A DNA stretch of 64,000 nucleotides from Diplodia intermedia (taxonomy: Eukaryota > Ascomycota > Dothideomycetes > Botryosphaeriales > Botryosphaeriaceae): assembly GCA_021495925.1 (NCBI GenBank), contig JAKEKT010000099.1:1-64000 (forward strand), given 5' to 3'. Below, piece by piece: positions 50,222 to 60,956 of this stretch (the first letter of the stretch is position 1; every line of letters begins with the position of its first letter). Made by a program: the position numbers and the translations under genes. The notes beneath the pieces are model-generated. The model was given only the letters and a program-made list of their open reading frames with translations. It was not told where the DNA came from and did not search any database.

Positions 50222-51168
50222 CTATTGTGAAATCACTTTCAGACCATCGTCGTGTTTCCTATCTATGACAATCTTTAAAAGTGGTTCACTTGGAAACCAA
50301 ATATCCAAGTTTCCATTGTGGCCGGTTCCAGAGGCCGTCACCAGCAACTTGAAGACGAGTTCAGATCTTCTCTGTGACTTCTTTAAAGCTGTATCACGCA
50401 CGAGAGCTTTGAATGCCGCCATAACGTATCCGCAATGGCCACCGTCAACGCCCTGGAGGTCCCCGATCGAGTCGATGATGCAGAAAATGGTCCCAGCACG
50501 CACATTCTTGACGACTTTAACGAACAGGTCACAAATGTCCTTGGTCGTACCGTTGTTGAGTGTTTCCAAGTCTTCTGCGGTAAAGTTCAGCAGTATTCCT
50601 GCCACGTCGGCTTTTTCGGCGACTAGCTGGGCGATGAAAGACTTGAACATAACCCGGAGGGCATCATCCCCTTCGGAACATCGGTCATGCAGGCCGCAAA
50701 AGAACGTTAGGGAGCGTGCCCAGTCATTATTCGCGGTACCATGGCTGGCCAGCTCTGCTAACGTGGAGGTCAATGCAGGGTGTTCAAGCTTGGGCTCGCA
50801 TACGATAATGATGGTGCCCGAGCCGGCGCTTTGAAACCAGCCTTTGAACACAGCATGTCCCAGCATCGAGAACACGGTAAGTACGAGTGATCGCGCCTTC
50901 TCCTGACCGCTTTTGTGAGCAGTGGCTCGTTTTGCGTAGACCGTTTCCTTTGTTTCCTCCACACTCATTAGGCCCGCAGCGTTCAATACTTGTGTATCGG
51001 TGATGTGATATATGAATCCAGCTGGGGGCTGGATGTCCGAGAAGTCTTCACCCCTTTTCTTCTTATCTGCATCCGGTCAGAACTTTTCTCATACTTGAAA
51101 CGCTTGAACATGCCCACGACACCCCTGACCAAAAGATCAATAATCACACTGAAACCAAGCTCTTCCAT
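50222..51168 (-). pseudogene. Conserved fungal protein with ATPase-like fold features, frameshifted
   Basis: Read from the ATG at 51,168. The first ~30 codons (M-E-E-L-G-F-S-V-I-I-D-L-L ... F-K-Y-E-K-S-S-D) are in one frame. The sequel (K-K-K-R-G-E-D-F ... P-P-A-G-F-I-Y-H-I-T-D) lies in another frame that opens only after a TGA at about 51,077-51,079. It then runs unbroken to 50,222. No intron with usable sites bridges the shift, so a 1-nt or 2-nt indel is likely. The long part contains A-G-T-I-F-C-I-I-D-S-I, like a Walker B strand, but no Walker A. It resembles uncharacterised fungal proteins found near STAND genes; I cannot assign a function. A sequencing error is an alternative. Confidence 0.55.
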
Positions 51169-52257
51169 TGTGCTTTCCGTATGGCTCGTCTTGATCTGCA
51201 AGCAGGTTCCGCTTTCTCCTGAACAAACTACCTTGTCGGTAAATATGGTCTGCCTTGGAGGTAACCCGGAAATTGAAGGCCGTGGATGTTGTTTTGGTGC
51301 TGGATACAGCCTGCAAAACGGTAGTTTATATTCATTGTTGGCATCAATATTTTCCACGCACTGGCATCCGCCCTCCTTTTCTGTTTCCTTTGTGAACTGT
51401 CCTTTTAGTATGCGTAGGCATTGATATGTTGTTGCTTTGAGTGTATGAAAGGAACAACGATGCTTACGCTTGACTTGTGTAACAAAGCATGTTATGGCAG
51501 CGAAAAGAAGGACAAGTCGTTGTGCAACACGACGCTGTCGAGTAACTCACAGATCGTGTGGCCAACGTGTTCGACAGCTAGTATTTCTTCAAAGAAGCTG
51601 GCATGTGTGGAATACAGGCGGCCGGGTCATGCAGCCATGGCCAAAGATGACATGTTCTGATTATAGATACTATGAATTTCGCATGCTCCATATGCCGCCA
51701 GCGGACATGCACACGTTACAGTAGACCATTGAAAAAATTCGTACATAGTCATTGTCAACTACCAGTTCCTACTCCCTACTGCCCCATGTATGATAATGCG
51801 TCAGTGGAAGATTTTATTGTGGACCCAGTGTAGATATCTGGCATTATTTCGTGAGAACGAGTGACCCTGTTATCCATTCAAAAGTCCTGGACGCTATTTC
51901 AAATTCTGTTGTATGTAGACTCAAGGGTCACTTGCATTTGCTTTGGTTTGTTCTGTTGTCCTTGAACATACGCTTCCGCGTTTCAAAGAAGTAAAGCCCT
52001 CCGAGGACCTTGAATAACCTTTCGAGAAGTTCATCTTTTGCAGGAATACATGGTGTATCACAACTGCTAACCGATCTTCCATGCTTTTGCGTTCCTCGAA
52101 TGGCATTAGTGGTATTTCTGTGATATTTCGCCTCACGCTCTCGAAAGGCCCAGTCCAGTGCTGATGTCCGCCACGGAAGATTCGAAAACAATGTTGTCAA
52201 TCAATTACTTCCGCAGGCAGACCACCGAACACTTCCCCCCTCCCAACATCCCACACA
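51169..52257. other. Intergenic stretch, no supported gene
   Basis: About 1.1 kb with lower GC than the neighbours. Short frames are open on the minus strand near 51,921-52,200, but no family could be recognised. Confidence 0.4.
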
Positions 52258-53325
52258 CTACGAATTCGCCCTCTCCAACACGCCCACCAGATCCCTCACG
52301 GGGTCATCGTTGTCGACAATCCCCAACACCGTTTCCGGCTTCTTATACCCCAACAACTCGAGCATCTTCTCGCTCATACCCGACAACTTACTCCGCGGGA
52401 TGGCCAAGAACTGATTCTCCTCGGTGCGCAGGGTGCCTCTGACGAAGAACAATCCGTGCATCTTGCGCACCTCGCCAGGGACGGAGTTGGAGCCGCCGCC
52501 GTGGTAGCAAGCGGCCAGGAAGACGAGGGCGGAGCCTGGTTCCATTTCTGCAACAGCACAGCGACAAAAATCCGCATAAGCCAGTCTTCACCACCACCAA
52601 AAAAAAAAAGAAAAAAGAAAAAGGCCGAACAAAAACGGGGGAAAACCAAGAACCCAAGACTCACCAGCAAAGCACACCTCCTCGATCCGCGGCACGCGGC
52701 GATCGTCCCACCGATGCGAGCCGGGGACAAACATAGTCGCGCCGTTCTCCCTCGTCGTCCGACACCCCGCGATAAGACAGCCAAACTGGCTCACCTTGGC
52801 CAACTCAAACGCGTCCCCGCCGGCATGCCTGACGCCATGCACATTATCATCGCGATGCAAGCGCTGCCTCGGCGCACCATAGCCAATATGCAGAGTCACG
52901 CTAATACTGAGCAGCGGCTCAACGCAATACTCCTCGACGACATCCTCGCGAATGACACTAAACCTCTCCCGCAGCAGCGCGTCGCGCAGCCCCTGCAGGA
53001 CGGGCGCTTCCGCGCAGAGCCGGGCGACGGTCGGCGACTTGCCGACGAGGCCGGGGACGGTGAGGGTCTGCTTGGGGATGATGTGGTGCAGGGCGGAGCC
53101 CTCGGTGGAGCGGGTGCGGGCGGCGTGCGCGGCGACGTCGGCGTCGATGGCGGCGAGGTCGCCGGCGGAGGCGAGGTTGGTGAGGATCGCGCCGCCGTCG
53201 CGGTCGAGGACGCGCAGGATGTCCGGGAGCGGGGCGGAGGCGGGCAGGGAGGCGATGGCGGACGGGGCGGTGTGGGAGGGGGGGATGGGGTGGGGTGGGG
53301 GCGGGGGGGCGGCTGCGGCGGCCAT
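52258..53325 (-). CDS. Phytanoyl-CoA dioxygenase (PhyH) family Fe(II)/2OG oxygenase
   Basis: Non-haem iron, 2-oxoglutarate-dependent oxygenase of the PhyH family, used in fungal secondary metabolism as well as lipid breakdown. Exons are 53,325-52,665 and 52,547-52,258 with a 117-bp intron holding a long T-rich tract, giving 316 aa. The iron site is complete: H157-R-D159 in R-L-H-R-D-D-N-V-H-G and the distal H236 in C-Y-H-G-G-G-S-N-S. G-S-H-R-W is also typical. An in-frame ATG 30 codons upstream (53,415) is possible, but GCCATGG at 53,325 is the best start context and the extra residues look like leader sequence. It is divergent from the second 2OG oxygenase 750 bp away. Confidence 0.85.
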
Positions 53326-54072
53326 GGCGCTGGGTGGTTGCTTCCCTTTTTTCTCGGTTGGTGTTTGGTAGAGAGGGGTGTTGAGGGGAGGGATGGAGGG
53401 AGGGAGGGAGGTCATGATGGAGTCTAGGGTGGGGTTGGATGGATGGCCGAAATAAGCATTTGGTCGGTGCGGTGGCAGAGAGAGCCTAATTGGTACGCGG
53501 GGGAACCGTTATCCAAAGTCGGGGCGTATCAGGACGATCCCATGATAGGCTGCATGTAGGCTGCGTATCTGAATGCAATCGAGTGGCTCGCTCGGGCTGA
53601 CCGCAGAGCAGGGATCGGGAGCCTCGGGTGGCTTCCGAGCAGCGGAAACGGGTTGCCGGGATCTGCTATCATCACTTCTCGGATATCTCGATTGAATGGA
53701 CTCGATAACCCTTTTAGGCAATTCTGCGCTTGACTGTGTCATTATCGGCCCTGGCAGCGAGTCACATTCCCAAAGATACATTCCGATATCCGCTTTGCTC
53801 TGCTATCTCCCTTCATCCGGATGCTAAGCATTGGTCGATTCGCGGTGTATCGGACCTTATCGTTCAACCACGAGTTTCATGTGGCTTGGGAAAGGGAGAA
53901 GAGCAGTCCAGAGCCAAATGTGGTATCCGGCTCCATGAAAGATAGCAAATATTTAATATGGAATTCTCATGGCTTCAACCAACGCTCATCACAAAGCATC
54001 AAGAACCGTGCGGTCAGATCTCACTCACAGACAGCCATCTTAATCTACTCATCACGCTTCACCAAGTCCAAA
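53326..54072. other. Shared promoter region of two divergent dioxygenase genes
   Basis: About 750 bp between the start codons of the PhyH-type gene (minus) and the second 2OG oxygenase (plus), so it should drive both. GGGAGGG-type repeats occur at 53,395-53,412. No gene is supported inside it. Confidence 0.5.
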
Positions 54073-55251
54073 ATGCCCAGCGCCATCTACGAGAATGCGC
54101 CAATCCCAGCCCCGGCACCGCCCAAGGTAACCGGCCCAGCAACCAAGCGAGCCACGCGTCCAACCAACAAGCTACCAAAATCCCTGATCGATGGCGCCCG
54201 CGTCGAGAAGCGAGAGTCTTTCGACCCCTCGAAACACCTCGTGTTCCAGACGCCGGAGAAGATCTACACAATGGAGGAGATCGGGCTGGAGGGCAACGGC
54301 ATCTCTCCCAACGCCGTGTCGGAGCCATTCCCCCTCTTCAGCGACGAGGCGATCCGGCAGATGCGCGCCGAGATCTTCAGCGACGCGTCGATGGAGCAGT
54401 GCCAGTACGCATCGACGTTCAACAAGAACATGGTGCGCGGGCTGGGTCCCGAGTACGTGCGAATCCCACCGAAACCCCGCCATATATAAACTGACACGCT
54501 CCACCAGCCGTGCCCCCTTCATCTACGACGCGTGGTACTCGCCCGAAGTGCTCGCCAAGATCTCGCAGGTCGCGGGCATCGAGCTCGTCCCGGTGCTGGA
54601 CTTCGACGTGGGCAACGTGAACGTCTCGATCGGCGACGCGCGCGACACCGACATGGCCGGGGCGGGGCAGAAGCAAAAGTTCGCGGGCGAAGACGTGTCG
54701 GCGGTGGCGTGGCACTACGACAGCTACCCCTTCGTGTGCGTGACGATGCTGTCCGACTGCACCGGCATGGTCGGCGGCGAGACGGCGCTGCGGACGGCGA
54801 CGGGCGAGGTGATGAAGGTGCGGGGGCCGGCCATGGTGAGGTTCCCCCTCCTCGTATACAGCATCAGTCGTGGTACTGACGCACTGCTTGCCAGGGAACC
54901 GCCGTCGTCCTGCAGGGCCGGTACATCGAGCACCAGGCGCTCAAGGCTTTTGGAGGGCGTGAGCGCATCACAATGGTGACGTCTTTCCGGCCGAAGAGCC
55001 CGCTGGTCAAGGACGAGTCGGTGCTCACGGGCGTGCGCGGCATCAGCGATCTGTCGACCATCTACAGCCAGTACACCGAGTACAGGCTGCAGATCCTGGA
55101 GGAGCGCATCCGAGACAGGCAGAGGATCGAGCGCCGCCGCGAGCTCGCAAAGCGGCCGTTCGACATCCAGGGTACGCGCGCGTGGTTGACGGAGCAGAAG
55201 GGCTTCATAGATGCCATGTTGGAGGAGATCTATGTAGTTGACGACAACTGA
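54073..55251 (+). CDS. Fe(II)/2-oxoglutarate-dependent oxygenase-like protein
   Basis: Predicted non-haem iron oxygenase of unknown substrate. Exons 54,073-54,452, 54,508-54,835 and 54,895-55,251 keep frame and give 354 aa. The iron-binding pattern is H196-Y-D198 in A-W-H-Y-D-S-Y-P-F, distal H249 in G-R-Y-I-E-H-Q, and Arg258/Arg260 in G-R-E-R-I-T-M for the 2OG carboxylate. The N-terminal region has a Pro/Lys-rich leader and F-D-P-S-K-H-L, and the C-terminus is a long charged helix (E-E-R-I-R-D-R-Q-R-I-E-R-R). The residues match the double-stranded beta-helix oxygenase pattern rather than PhyH, so it is not a recent duplicate of its divergent neighbour. Confidence 0.82.
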
Positions 55252-55770
55252 GGGATGGTTGCAAGTTGATGATGGAATGCCACCACGAACATTTAGCCTT
55301 TGCATGATATGTGTTCTTTTGTACTTAGCCCTTACGAATGATTGGTTTTGAGCCTTTGCGAACGAATTCCTCATCTTGCATGCTGTGAGCACTTGCAAGT
55401 ATTTCAATTAAGTGATGCGGAATGGGCGAATGAAGAGAATTATACTCTTTGCCACCAGTATGCCATTAATGGTCTACAGTATCAAGCGGAGATCCAATAA
55501 GATAGATAGATTCCCGTGTGCTTGTTGGTCAAATCTGAAGACTCTGTATCCTTAAGCGTGACTGGAAGAGGCACGTACCATATCTACTTAAAACATACCC
55601 GACGACAGTTTCACTCCAACAGCCCCAGTCCATCTCCCTTATCAACGGTAAAGATCTGGAAAACTCGGTTCCAGCTTAGATACCTACACTATCTTAAGTA
55701 TCATAGATGCTAAAGAAGAGCCCTCCACCAATGTAAAATTACCGCAAAGGCAAGAACAACAGCCAAACCA
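55252..55770. other. Intergenic stretch, no supported gene
   Basis: AT-leaning 3' flank of the dioxygenase gene. Nothing recognisable. Confidence 0.45.
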
Positions 55771-55779
55771 ACACCCCGT

Positions 55780-56320
55780 CCTCACAAAACAGAAACATTC
55801 CTTCCCCTCGACCTCGAGTTCACGTACGGCGCCACCCTTCAGCTCATCATAGCCCACGCCATCTTCCCGAGTACTGCTCTCATCACCGCCAACAACAACA
55901 ACAACAACAACCCCAACCCCGCCGCCGACCACAATCCGACAACAGCGCAACAAGCCTTTCTCGCCATCCTCGACGAACATGGTCAGGCAGGGCAACCGCG
56001 TCGCCGCCGTGTGCAGGGTCGAGCTGGTGCGGTTGCAGAAGCTGTGAGGGGGAGATGGTGGCGCGGGCGGATTAGAGGTGGAGGGGTGAAGGAGGAGAGG
56101 GTTGGCGTTGGGGGTCCTCGGGGGGTGCGGGGCCGGCGATGGGGTCTTTGATTGGTGGTGGGGGTGGCGGAGATGTGGTGACCACGACGGCGGCGGAGGG
56201 CGATGCCGAGGTGTTTGATGATCCGGGCATCTCGTCGGGCGAGGTTCTGTCGCTGGTGGAGCGGTTGGGGGAGGGGCATGGTATGTTGTCGTGTGGGCTT
56301 ATTGATACGTTGCCGAGCTG
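55780..56320 (+). pseudogene. Remnant C-terminus of a fungal Zn-cluster-type transcription factor (probable)
   Basis: Two or three frames carry pieces that are collinear with the end of fungal Zn2Cys6 regulators. The first is Y-G-A-T-L-Q-L-I-I-A-H-A-I-F-P, then an Asn run from a (CAA)n tract (about 55,888-55,910), then A-F-L-A-I-L-D-E. One nucleotide out of frame comes R-Q-G-N-R-V-A-A-V-C-R-V-E-L-V-R-L-Q-K-L. Finally D-D-P-G-I-S-S-G-E-V-L-S-L appears in a further frame (about 56,210-56,250). No zinc cluster or upstream part is present. The frames suggest a decayed 3' fragment; the assignment rests on pattern memory only. Confidence 0.4.
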
Positions 56321-56561
56321 AGGGTGGGGGAACATGGCTTGCACCCGTGTGATGTCACTGTCTGAGGATTCAATGTGCTTGGTCGGCTGGTCGGTTCTGC
56401 ATGGAGATGTAAAACGGTAATCTGGACTGTCCTATGGACGCCACACGTGAAATGAGTCAAGATAATTGAGATAGGAGCATGAGCGAACTAACAGAAGAAA
56501 TTGATCGAGGAGAACACCCATACTCAGAGCGCCGTGCGTTATATAGACAAAACAAAGCCGA
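56321..56561. other. Short intergenic gap
   Basis: Contains the 3' flank of the HET-domain gene; no other feature seen. Confidence 0.4.
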
Positions 56562-58490
56562 TCACCCAATCACATAAATTTCATCCTCTCCAACGCGTGC
56601 ATCGTCAGATGTTTGTTGATCCATGAGATGGGGAACAAACGCAACACCTATGAACTCAACGACTGCACCTCCAGGGCTGACGTTGTCGCTGTCGCCGCAC
56701 CCTGACCAACGCAGGATGAATAGCGGGGGCGAGCCGTAGAAGACACAGATCTTGTCTCCGGGTTTGCATCCTGGCGTTGCGATTCCAACGCGGCCACCTG
56801 TGGTGCCGAAGAACGTGTACCCAGATAATGCTTCCATTTGCGCTCGAAAAAAGCTGGCACGCGCTCTCCGGGAAAACTCAAGATTCATGTGATGGGAAAA
56901 CGGATCTTCGCTCTGGAATGTGGACATGGCGTCGGTGTATGCGGTTGCGGCATCTTCGGAGATGCGAGAGTCCAATATAATTGCCTTGAGGTACTCCGAA
57001 GGAACACTCGATGTCCTTTCATCAGCTCCATAGAGGATACGTCGTGCTAATGCTAGGCTCCGTGACTCCCAACTCATAGCAGCGACATAAGAAGGGTTCT
57101 GGCTGGTATATTTCCCCCACTCTGTTCTCGTTTTGAAATCAGTCTCGCCTAGAAGTCTTGAATCTTCCACGACTTCAGATACTGTGTCTACGCAGAAACC
57201 ACGAACACGCAAGAGATTGTCCGTTTCCAAAGTCCAGAAACATGGACGGCTATGGTTTCGAACTGAAAAGCGTCTTTGCCTGCTACTACCTTCATCGTCA
57301 TCGTCTTCGCAGAGTATCATGGCGTTGTGTTGGTTAGAGTCGCTGACCGGAACGTTCCATTTCTCAGCTATCAGCAACGAGCAAGCCGACTGACCTGCAA
57401 AGTCTGGGCACCAAGACGGCAGAGAGTCGTTTTTTGGTCCAAGGGAAGGAGAAATGTACAGTAAATCCAATTCGCCTGATCTCGAAAGAACAACCTTCGC
57501 AAGATCGATGAAAGTTTTGAAGTAGTCCTTACGGGCTTGAACGCTGTAGTCAACTTTTGGAGCCAACTCCTTTTGCACGTCTTCCTCAAACAACCCGGCA
57601 ACTGCCCAAACCCGGTCTACTGCCTCTTTCACGTGCCTATAGCGCATGTTTTGTAAGAGATATGGGATATTGATAGCGAGCACGGATACGCCCTGGTTGA
57701 TGATCCACTTTCGGTAGTTACTAATCGAATCGATATTGTCCCATGTAAGCCGATCAACTTGCGGAGAATTTGGAGGAAAATACGGTATTTTACCATAGTG
57801 ACCGCTGACCACGAAGTCCACGAAGATATCCAGATCAATCCAGGATGCTCCAGAAAGTACAATCGCTTTTCGCGCAAGGACGGCTTCTTGGAATGTCCAC
57901 AGGCGTCGGAACCACTCTCTGGAAACCAGGTGGAAGCACCCAGACCAGAATGGATTGTCATCTTGCGGCCAGCGATTCGTCTCCCATAGGACGTAGGGCT
58001 CTGTTAGTGTAGGTATCCAATCCTTGGCCAACTTCAAAACCCTGGGAAACTCGGCCATGAAAACTTCCGTGTCAGGTGTAGACGGACCCATCCAGATGAT
58101 GACTTGCACCGCTCGCGAGAAGATACGCCTCATGAAAGGAACCTGGATAGCTTTCTCATCCGCGTCGTCCTGGTTGATGCAGATGGCGTCGATCCACAGC
58201 GGACGCTGCGGTGAGGGCCTGAAACGGTGCAGGTGCACGAGCATTTCATACGCGGTCGAGGTGACCAGGAAAGGCTTCCCATTGCATGTAGTCTCGACTG
58301 TGGCGGGTGCAGTGCCCCAGACATACGAAACTGCGTCGAACAGTAGGTCTTCGGTGACCATGTGTGGCTCGGTTGAGATGGCCAGGCCTGATTCAGTTGA
58401 AGAAATGGTGAGAAGTCGTATCTCTCCGATGTCAAGTTCCTGGCCCAGGTATGGAGATTCTGTGGCCATGGTCATAGGCCATGAAGCCAT
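56562..58490 (-). CDS. HET-domain (heterokaryon incompatibility) protein
   Basis: Member of the large fungal family whose HET domain triggers programmed cell death when incompatible strains fuse. It is a single exon, read from the ATG at 58,490, giving 642 aa. The upstream 53 codons are also open but start with GTG and no ATG. The domain spans about residues 53-212: G-E-I-R-L-L-T-I at the start, A-V-S-Y-V-W-G, then L-W-I-D-A-I-C-I-N-Q-D-D and V-I-I-W-M-G, the three classic HET blocks. The rest is a long region with no named domain, usual for the family. The frame is intact. It lies about 10 kb from the STAND gene, so two kinds of non-self-recognition genes share this subtelomere. Confidence 0.93.
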   Translation of the reverse strand: MASWPMTMATESPYLGQELDIGEIRLLTISSTESGLAISTEPHMVTEDLLFDAVSYVWGTAPATVETTCNGKPFLVTSTAYEMLVHLHRFRPSPQRPLWIDAICINQDDADEKAIQVPFMRRIFSRAVQVIIWMGPSTPDTEVFMAEFPRVLKLAKDWIPTLTEPYVLWETNRWPQDDNPFWSGCFHLVSREWFRRLWTFQEAVLARKAIVLSGASWIDLDIFVDFVVSGHYGKIPYFPPNSPQVDRLTWDNIDSISNYRKWIINQGVSVLAINIPYLLQNMRYRHVKEAVDRVWAVAGLFEEDVQKELAPKVDYSVQARKDYFKTFIDLAKVVLSRSGELDLLYISPSLGPKNDSLPSWCPDFAGQSACSLLIAEKWNVPVSDSNQHNAMILCEDDDDEGSSRQRRFSVRNHSRPCFWTLETDNLLRVRGFCVDTVSEVVEDSRLLGETDFKTRTEWGKYTSQNPSYVAAMSWESRSLALARRILYGADERTSSVPSEYLKAIILDSRISEDAATAYTDAMSTFQSEDPFSHHMNLEFSRRARASFFRAQMEALSGYTFFGTTGGRVGIATPGCKPGDKICVFYGSPPLFILRWSGCGDSDNVSPGGAVVEFIGVAFVPHLMDQQTSDDARVGEDEIYVIG

Positions 58491-59700
58491 GATCGGCGTC
58501 TCTGATTCGAAATCGACGGTGTGGCTCAAAGACAACGGATCAAAGTCTTGCGCAAGGTGGGGTTGAGGTGACGGAGGTTCAACGACGCGCTTGAAACGGG
58601 TCCGCAAGCAGCAAAACGTGGAGGTGACGGTGCTCTGAGCAGAAGACACTATGGGATGAGTCGCTGGTGGGAATGCTTGATGTCGGAAAGGCAGGAAAAC
58701 GAGGTTTTGCGCAAGGTGGGGGCGCTGACGTGGAGCAGCTTTATTCCAAGAACAGCATGGCTTTGGTCGACAACAAATCAGCTGCCTCTAGGGTGCAATC
58801 GTGCTGGACGCAGTACTACTGCAATCAGCATCAAGCCGGGTTAGCGCGTTCTCGCAAGCTGACATCGTCGGCGCTGCAATCAGGCTGGAACCCTGCGCTG
58901 CAAACCGACCGTCGAGATAGATTTTACCGATGGACGCGGAAGGTTGACAAAATATATTAAGAAAAGTAAGCGATGCATGTCAGCCTCATCCACCACACCC
59001 TTTGCCAGAACCCAGCGAGCCATACGACATGGCTGATGACCCGACTCAAGAGCCATGTTCCTCGGCAAAACGGATTCTCGTAACACCACTTAGCGACAAC
59101 GGGCCGCGGCGGCGTGGCGGCACGGGATGAGGTGGGACGGTGGCGTTTTCGACCACGCGGCGCGGGCCGTTTAGATCCAACGGCTCCGGATCCTTCAACA
59201 TCCGCCATTGAGTTCTGCGTGGCGCCTCATCTAAACTTAATTCTACATTCTTTTCGCTAGCCTTGCATTCCCCGCTGCGGCACCATTGCGTGAACAGGGC
59301 CAGCCAAGCCACTGCACGAGGTACCATCGCCAGGTAGCGCCCGCGCGCAAGGACTCGGTGGCCGATGATGGTGGCGAAGATGCCGACCGACGAACGAGGC
59401 AGGCGCGAAGGCACCATGGCGCCGGGAGATATTTCTCAGAATGATCAGCCGTTGGCACGATTGCCGCGTCCCTGAAGATTGGCTGCCCGATCGGCCGAGT
59501 TGCTTTTCCGGCCAGCCGCCCCGATCGGCCTGACTCGTGATCCAAGTGGGGTTTTGTGGACGGGATCGGCTATTATTATTATTGAAGAAGAGCTGCATCT
59601 GCTGCTCCCTGTTCCTCGTGGCCGGGTCGTCTCTACCGCAAGTGCTGAAGAAAGCTTGACCAACGACGCGAACACACATCACAGCGCTGCAACCGCAACA
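58491..59700. other. Intergenic region between divergent HET and methyltransferase genes
   Basis: About 1.2 kb holding both promoters. An (ATT)n run lies at about 59,570-59,583. No further gene is supported. Confidence 0.5.
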
Positions 59701-60920
59701 ATGGCGCTCGCAGCCGACAACGCCGTCCTCGAAGTCGACGTAAGTAAGCCATTGACACAAATCCGTCCGCCAGGCAGGCAGGCAGCCAGAGTTACCGAGT
59801 CTTACGATCAAACCTAACGCCCCTCCCCTTGAGACAGGACCACTTCAGCGACGCCGACTCGACCTTCTCCGACCAGTCCAGCACCTCGACGTCCGTCACG
59901 TCCAGCGTGCTCAACTACAAGTATGAGAACGGCCGCCGCTACCACGCCTTCCGCGAGGGCACCTACTTCGCCCCCAACGACGACAAGGAGCAGGACCGGA
60001 TGGACCTGTTCCACCACATCTCAGCCCTGATCCTCGGCGGTGCGTTGAAAAGAACCCCACCAACCTCACGACAAAAACCGCAACTTCTCACGTGACACAA
60101 CAGGCAAACTCTACCGCGCCCCCATCACCGCCAACCCCAAGAAAATCCTCGACTTCGGGACCGGCACGGGCATCTGGGCCATGGACATGGCCGACGAGTT
60201 TCCTTCCTGCGAGGTCGTCGGGTCCGACCTGTCGCCGATCCAGCCGTCCTGGGTGCCGCCCAACTGCCGGTTCCTGGTCGACGACGTCGAGGCCGACTGG
60301 GCCGTCGGGGAGGGCGAGCGGTACGACTTCATCCACGGCCGCACCATGGCGGGCTCGATCAAGGACTGGCCGCGGCTGTTCGCCCAGGCGTACGCGAGCG
60401 CCGCGCCCGGCGGCTGGGTCGAGCTGCAGGAGTTCGAGATCCAGTACGGCTGCGACGACGGGAGCTACCCGGCCAAGGCGCCGACGGTGGCGCTGTTCAT
60501 CGAGAAGCTGAACGAGGTGAGTGCGGGGGTTCGTCTGGATGTTGGGGGATGTGTTTTGCTGACGGGTTTTGTGCAAAGGCGGCCGAGTCGTTCGGAAAGC
60601 CGATGGACGTGGCGCGGGATCTGAAGGCGTGGATGACGGACGCCGGCTTCGCCGACGTGCGCGACGACGTGTACAAGGTGCCCATGGCGCCCTGGGCCAA
60701 GGACCGGAAGCTGAAGGAGATCGGCAAGTACGCGCTGATCCACGTGCTCGAGGCCATCGAGGCGTACAGCCTGGCCCTGTTCACGAGGGTGCTGAAGTAC
60801 TCGCCCGAGGAGGTGCAGGTCATGATGGGCAAGATCAGGAAGGAGTTCAAGGACCCCGAGGTGCACGTCTACTGGATCTACCACGTCACCTACGGCCAAA
60901 AGCCGGCGGCGTCGTCGTGA
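59701..60920 (+). CDS. SAM-dependent methyltransferase, LaeA-like
   Basis: Class I methyltransferase of the fungal LaeA-like group, which includes both regulators of secondary metabolism and small-molecule methyltransferases. Exons are 59,701-59,739, 59,838-60,039, 60,104-60,516 and 60,579-60,920, giving 331 aa. After an acidic N-terminus comes Y-K-Y-E-N-G-R-R-Y-H, a family landmark, then motif I L-D-F-G-T-G-T-G-I-W-A (about 96-106), the acidic loop V-V-G-S-D-L-S-P-I-Q-P, Y-D-F-I-H-G-R and G-G-W-V-E-L-Q-E-F-E. The C-terminal W-I-Y-H-V-T-Y-G-Q-K-P ending is also typical. All introns keep phase. The first exon codes only 13 residues. Regulator versus tailoring enzyme cannot be decided here. Confidence 0.88.
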
Positions 60921-60956
60921 TGGATGATGACCTCTAAAATAAAACCCCCTACCAAT

